Below are positions 61,836 through 64,000 of a DNA stretch of 64,000 nt, one piece after another (position 1 is the first letter of the stretch; the number at the start of each line of letters is the position of its first letter). Source of the stretch: Streptomyces sp. HSG2 (GTDB taxonomy: Bacteria; Actinomycetota; Actinomycetes; Streptomycetales; Streptomycetaceae); contig NZ_CP066801.1 of NCBI RefSeq assembly GCF_016598575.1, forward strand, positions 3,472,001 through 3,536,000, read 5' to 3'. A program made the translations under genes and the position numbers. The notes under the pieces are model-generated. The model ran no database searches. It was not told the DNA's origin and saw only the letters and a program-made list of their open reading frames with translations.

Positions 61836-62945
61836 TCAGCCCCGGCGTACCGTGATCGTCGTCCAGGCTCCGACGTGCACGCGGTCGCCGTCGCGCAACG
61901 GCACCGGCACGTACGGCTGGATCGGCTCCTCGCCGCCGTTGACCGTGGTGCCGTTGGTGGAGTTCTGGTCGACGACGGCCCACCCCCCGCCCGGCTGAGG
62001 GATCAGGAGCGCGTGCTGGTGGGAGACGCCCGGGTCCTCCGGAGGCACGGACAGGTCGATGTCGGGGGTGTCGCCGGTGGAGTGGCGCCGCCGTCCGATG
62101 GTCACCTGGTCGCCGGAGAGCGTGCGGTGTTGTTCCGGGGAGTACGCGGGGAGGTCGAGACCGGCGGCCTCGGGTCCCGAACGTCGCATCATCGCGACGA
62201 AGTAGTCGCGGTCCGGACCGATGGTCGCCGTCCACGTCGCCGTCCGCCCCATGGCGTGCGGGGGCTGGGAGTAGCCGTACCCGTCGGGCTCGCCCGGGGC
62301 GAGGCCCGGCGAGGTGGGAGGGGGGAGCGTCCAGTCGTCGCCCCGGTGGGGGGCGCCCGAGGGCGCGCCTCCGTCCGCCGGCCGGGGGAAACCCGGCGCC
62401 GGCGGGCTCTGGTGGTGTGGTCCCCGAGGCACCCGATCCGCCGGCTCGAACCCGTACGGTCCGCCGCCGGGGCCCTCGGGAGGCGGGGGCGAGGTGTAGA
62501 GGGACGGCCCGTCGTCGAAGCCGGTCCGGCCCGGGGGTATCGGCTCGGCGGGACGGTTCGTGCGTGAGGGGCGGGAGCCGGGATAGTCGTAGCCGTCGCC
62601 GTAGTGGGACGCGGGGTCGGGCGTCGGCTCGTAGTGGGACGACGGTCCCGGGGCGGGCCGGTGGTCGGCGGCGGGGGCGTAGGGGATGGCGCCCTCGGCG
62701 GGGAAGTTCCACCGGCAACCCTGGCAGAAGGGCGCGGCTCCCTCACGGGGCGTGCCGCACCGCGGGCACGCCCCGGAGGGCGCGCCGTGTCCTTCGGGGC
62801 CGTCTCCCGCCGGGGGTGGGAAGCCGTAGCCTCCGACGACCGGGGGCGGCGGTGGCGGCGGTGGGACGGAACCGGCCATGCGGTGACCGCAGACCTCGCA
62901 CCAGTCGTCGGAACCCGACTGGTGTCCGTTCGGGCAGGTCGGCAT
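61836..62945 (-). CDS. FHA-domain protein with N-terminal zinc ribbons
   Basis: A 369-residue protein. Two zinc-ribbon-like Cys clusters come first (CPNGHQSGSDDWCEVCGHRM and CPRCGTPREG...FCQGC). A long Pro/Gly-rich linker follows, then a C-terminal FHA domain (about 280-369) with the phosphothreonine-binding GRRRHS, SHQHALL and NSTNGTTVNG motifs. It binds phosphorylated partners, likely substrates of Ser/Thr kinases. It lies 48 nt downstream of a VWA protein gene, the common 'VWA-FHA' pairing of actinomycete phosphoprotein signalling loci. Confidence 0.9.
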   Translation of the reverse strand: MPTCPNGHQSGSDDWCEVCGHRMAGSVPPPPPPPPVVGGYGFPPPAGDGPEGHGAPSGACPRCGTPREGAAPFCQGCRWNFPAEGAIPYAPAADHRPAPGPSSHYEPTPDPASHYGDGYDYPGSRPSRTNRPAEPIPPGRTGFDDGPSLYTSPPPPEGPGGGPYGFEPADRVPRGPHHQSPPAPGFPRPADGGAPSGAPHRGDDWTLPPPTSPGLAPGEPDGYGYSQPPHAMGRTATWTATIGPDRDYFVAMMRRSGPEAAGLDLPAYSPEQHRTLSGDQVTIGRRRHSTGDTPDIDLSVPPEDPGVSHQHALLIPQPGGGWAVVDQNSTNGTTVNGGEEPIQPYVPVPLRDGDRVHVGAWTTITVRRG

Positions 62946-62993
62946 GTCCGTGCTTCCCCCTCATGCGGCGCTGATCGCGGATGGGTGTCCGTG

Positions 62994-64000
62994 TCACTTC
63001 CTGACCCGGACCGTCTTGGTCGAGCGGGTTTCGAGAGCCATCTCGTCCGCCTGCCCGACCGTCGTCTTCAGTCGCACAGTACCTGCCGCGGCGTCGACCA
63101 CGTCCACCACCTTCACGAGCAGGCGCGCGGTGTCCTCGTTCCCCGACGCGTCGGCGAGGCGCACCGCGTGTCCCAGCATGACGGTGGCGCCGTCGACATC
63201 TCCCCTTCTGCGGAGTTCCAGTCCCTGTCGGACGACTTGTGCCAGTTCCGCCTGTCCGTCGTAGTGCGCGACGTGGGGGTCCGACGCGGTGGCGGCGGCG
63301 AGGTCGTCGGTCCACAGCGCGCGCACCAGGCCCTGGGCGCCGAGGTCCCGCGACGCTTCTCCGGGGCGCGGCACGACCAGCGAGACGCGCGCGGCGAGCA
63401 TCTCCCGGCCGATGCCCGCGGCCGGCACCTCGAGGCGCAGGTGGTAGACGCGGGACTCCTCGCCCCAGGACCCGGTGGGGTAGTCCGTGTGTCGCGTGTC
63501 GACCGGTGTGTGTCGGTCGGTCAGGTCCACCACGGAAGGGGCCACTTGTGCGACGCGGGTCACGCTGGTGCCGACCGGGGTCCACAGGCGCATCGACACC
63601 GTCCCCAACTCCTTGCCCATGGCCGTCGCCATCAGCCGCGCGAAGTCCGCCGCCAGGTCGGCCGGGTCCGCCACGATGTCGGCGTTCCCCAGAAGCGCGG
63701 AGGCCACCCCGGTGAGCTCCGCGACGTCCCAGTCGGTGCCCACGCCCCGCACGTCGCAGGTGAACCGTCCCGCGCAGGCGGCCAGGGCGTCCCGGAGGGC
63801 CCCCGGGGTCTCGTGCTCGTTGCGGCCGTCGGTGAGCAGGATGCCGTGGCGGACGCGGACGTCCTCGGAGGACAGCAGGCGGTCCGCGAGCCGCAGCCAG
63901 GTGCCGAGGGCGGTGCCACCGCCCGCCTTCATACCCCGCAGAGCCCGCTTGGCCAAGGCCCGGCTGTGGGCGTCGGCCGTCGCGAGCCGGCCGGCGCCGG
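62994..64000 (-). CDS. VWA-domain protein, 5' end beyond the window
   Basis: The visible 335 codons are open to the window edge, so the start lies outside. GGGTALGTWLRLADRLL and RHGILLTDGRNEHETPGALR are parts of a von Willebrand A domain (MIDAS Thr/Asp region). After that come beta-rich segments (VSMRLWTPVGTSVTRVAQV) and a helical end (LAQVVRQGLELRRRGDVDGA). Likely cytoplasmic. Functions with the adjacent FHA protein in an unknown signalling complex. Confidence 0.88.
   Translation of the reverse strand, partial: GAGRLATADAHSRALAKRALRGMKAGGGTALGTWLRLADRLLSSEDVRVRHGILLTDGRNEHETPGALRDALAACAGRFTCDVRGVGTDWDVAELTGVASALLGNADIVADPADLAADFARLMATAMGKELGTVSMRLWTPVGTSVTRVAQVAPSVVDLTDRHTPVDTRHTDYPTGSWGEESRVYHLRLEVPAAGIGREMLAARVSLVVPRPGEASRDLGAQGLVRALWTDDLAAATASDPHVAHYDGQAELAQVVRQGLELRRRGDVDGATVMLGHAVRLADASGNEDTARLLVKVVDVVDAAAGTVRLKTTVGQADEMALETRSTKTVRVRK

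Overview
The window is about 72% GC and carries rodlins, short and long chaplins, a citA-type citrate synthase and many GTG/TTG starts with 4-nt stop-start overlaps. This points to a Streptomyces chromosome. No homology search was possible; family names come from reading motifs and translated frames.

Layout. (1) 54-14172: a compact metal-responsive locus. A divergent beta-propeller gene, a FecBCD-type metallophore importer (1342-5441), a 37-residue Cys-free peptide (5499-5612) and five downstream genes follow. These encode a TOMM-type leader-binding E1-like protein, a CocE/S15-type hydrolase, a YcaO cyclodehydratase, a SagB-type dehydrogenase and two half-size ABC exporters. Two Zur-like 15-bp boxes mark it, one before the importer and one before the peptide gene. 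I read this as a zinc-starvation-induced azol(in)e RiPP with dedicated export and re-uptake, a candidate RiPP zincophore. (2) 14246-20786: a RibD/DHFR-like gene, then a ribose locus rbsR-rbsA-rbsCB (fused permease and binding protein)-rbsK under two tandem LacI-type operators. (3) 21054-25130: rskA-sigK, divergent from a membrane molybdopterin oxidoreductase and a FAS1 lipoprotein, resembling the mycobacterial SigK neighbourhood. (4) 25368-31540: a small secreted protein, a small membrane protein, RecD2, citrate synthase followed by stacked terminators, and copper chaperone copZ with a CsoR-like box. (5) 31986-35749: a hydrolase/ABC-ATPase fusion with its permease. (6) 35903-40323: two divergent rodlins, three chaplins and two small secreted proteins, the aerial-hypha surface module. 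(7) 40802-44498: LuxR-type HTH, an 88-residue single-pass peptide, ABC ATPase, permease, a two-pass protein and an HExxH membrane metalloprotease. This looks like an uncharacterised peptide-processing or signalling operon. (8) 44506-51147: an accessory island ending at tRNA-Arg(UCU), with GntR cassette genes, transposase and integrase remnants, a truncated secreted I36-like protein and a DUF1906-type trio. (9) 51478-64000: two dynamin-like GTPases, a thioester-domain surface protein, an FMN reductase, EttA, a thioesterase, truncated haemoglobin, an FHA protein and a partial VWA protein.

The two most notable systems are the Zur-boxed RiPP locus (1) and the peptide-ABC-M50 operon (7).
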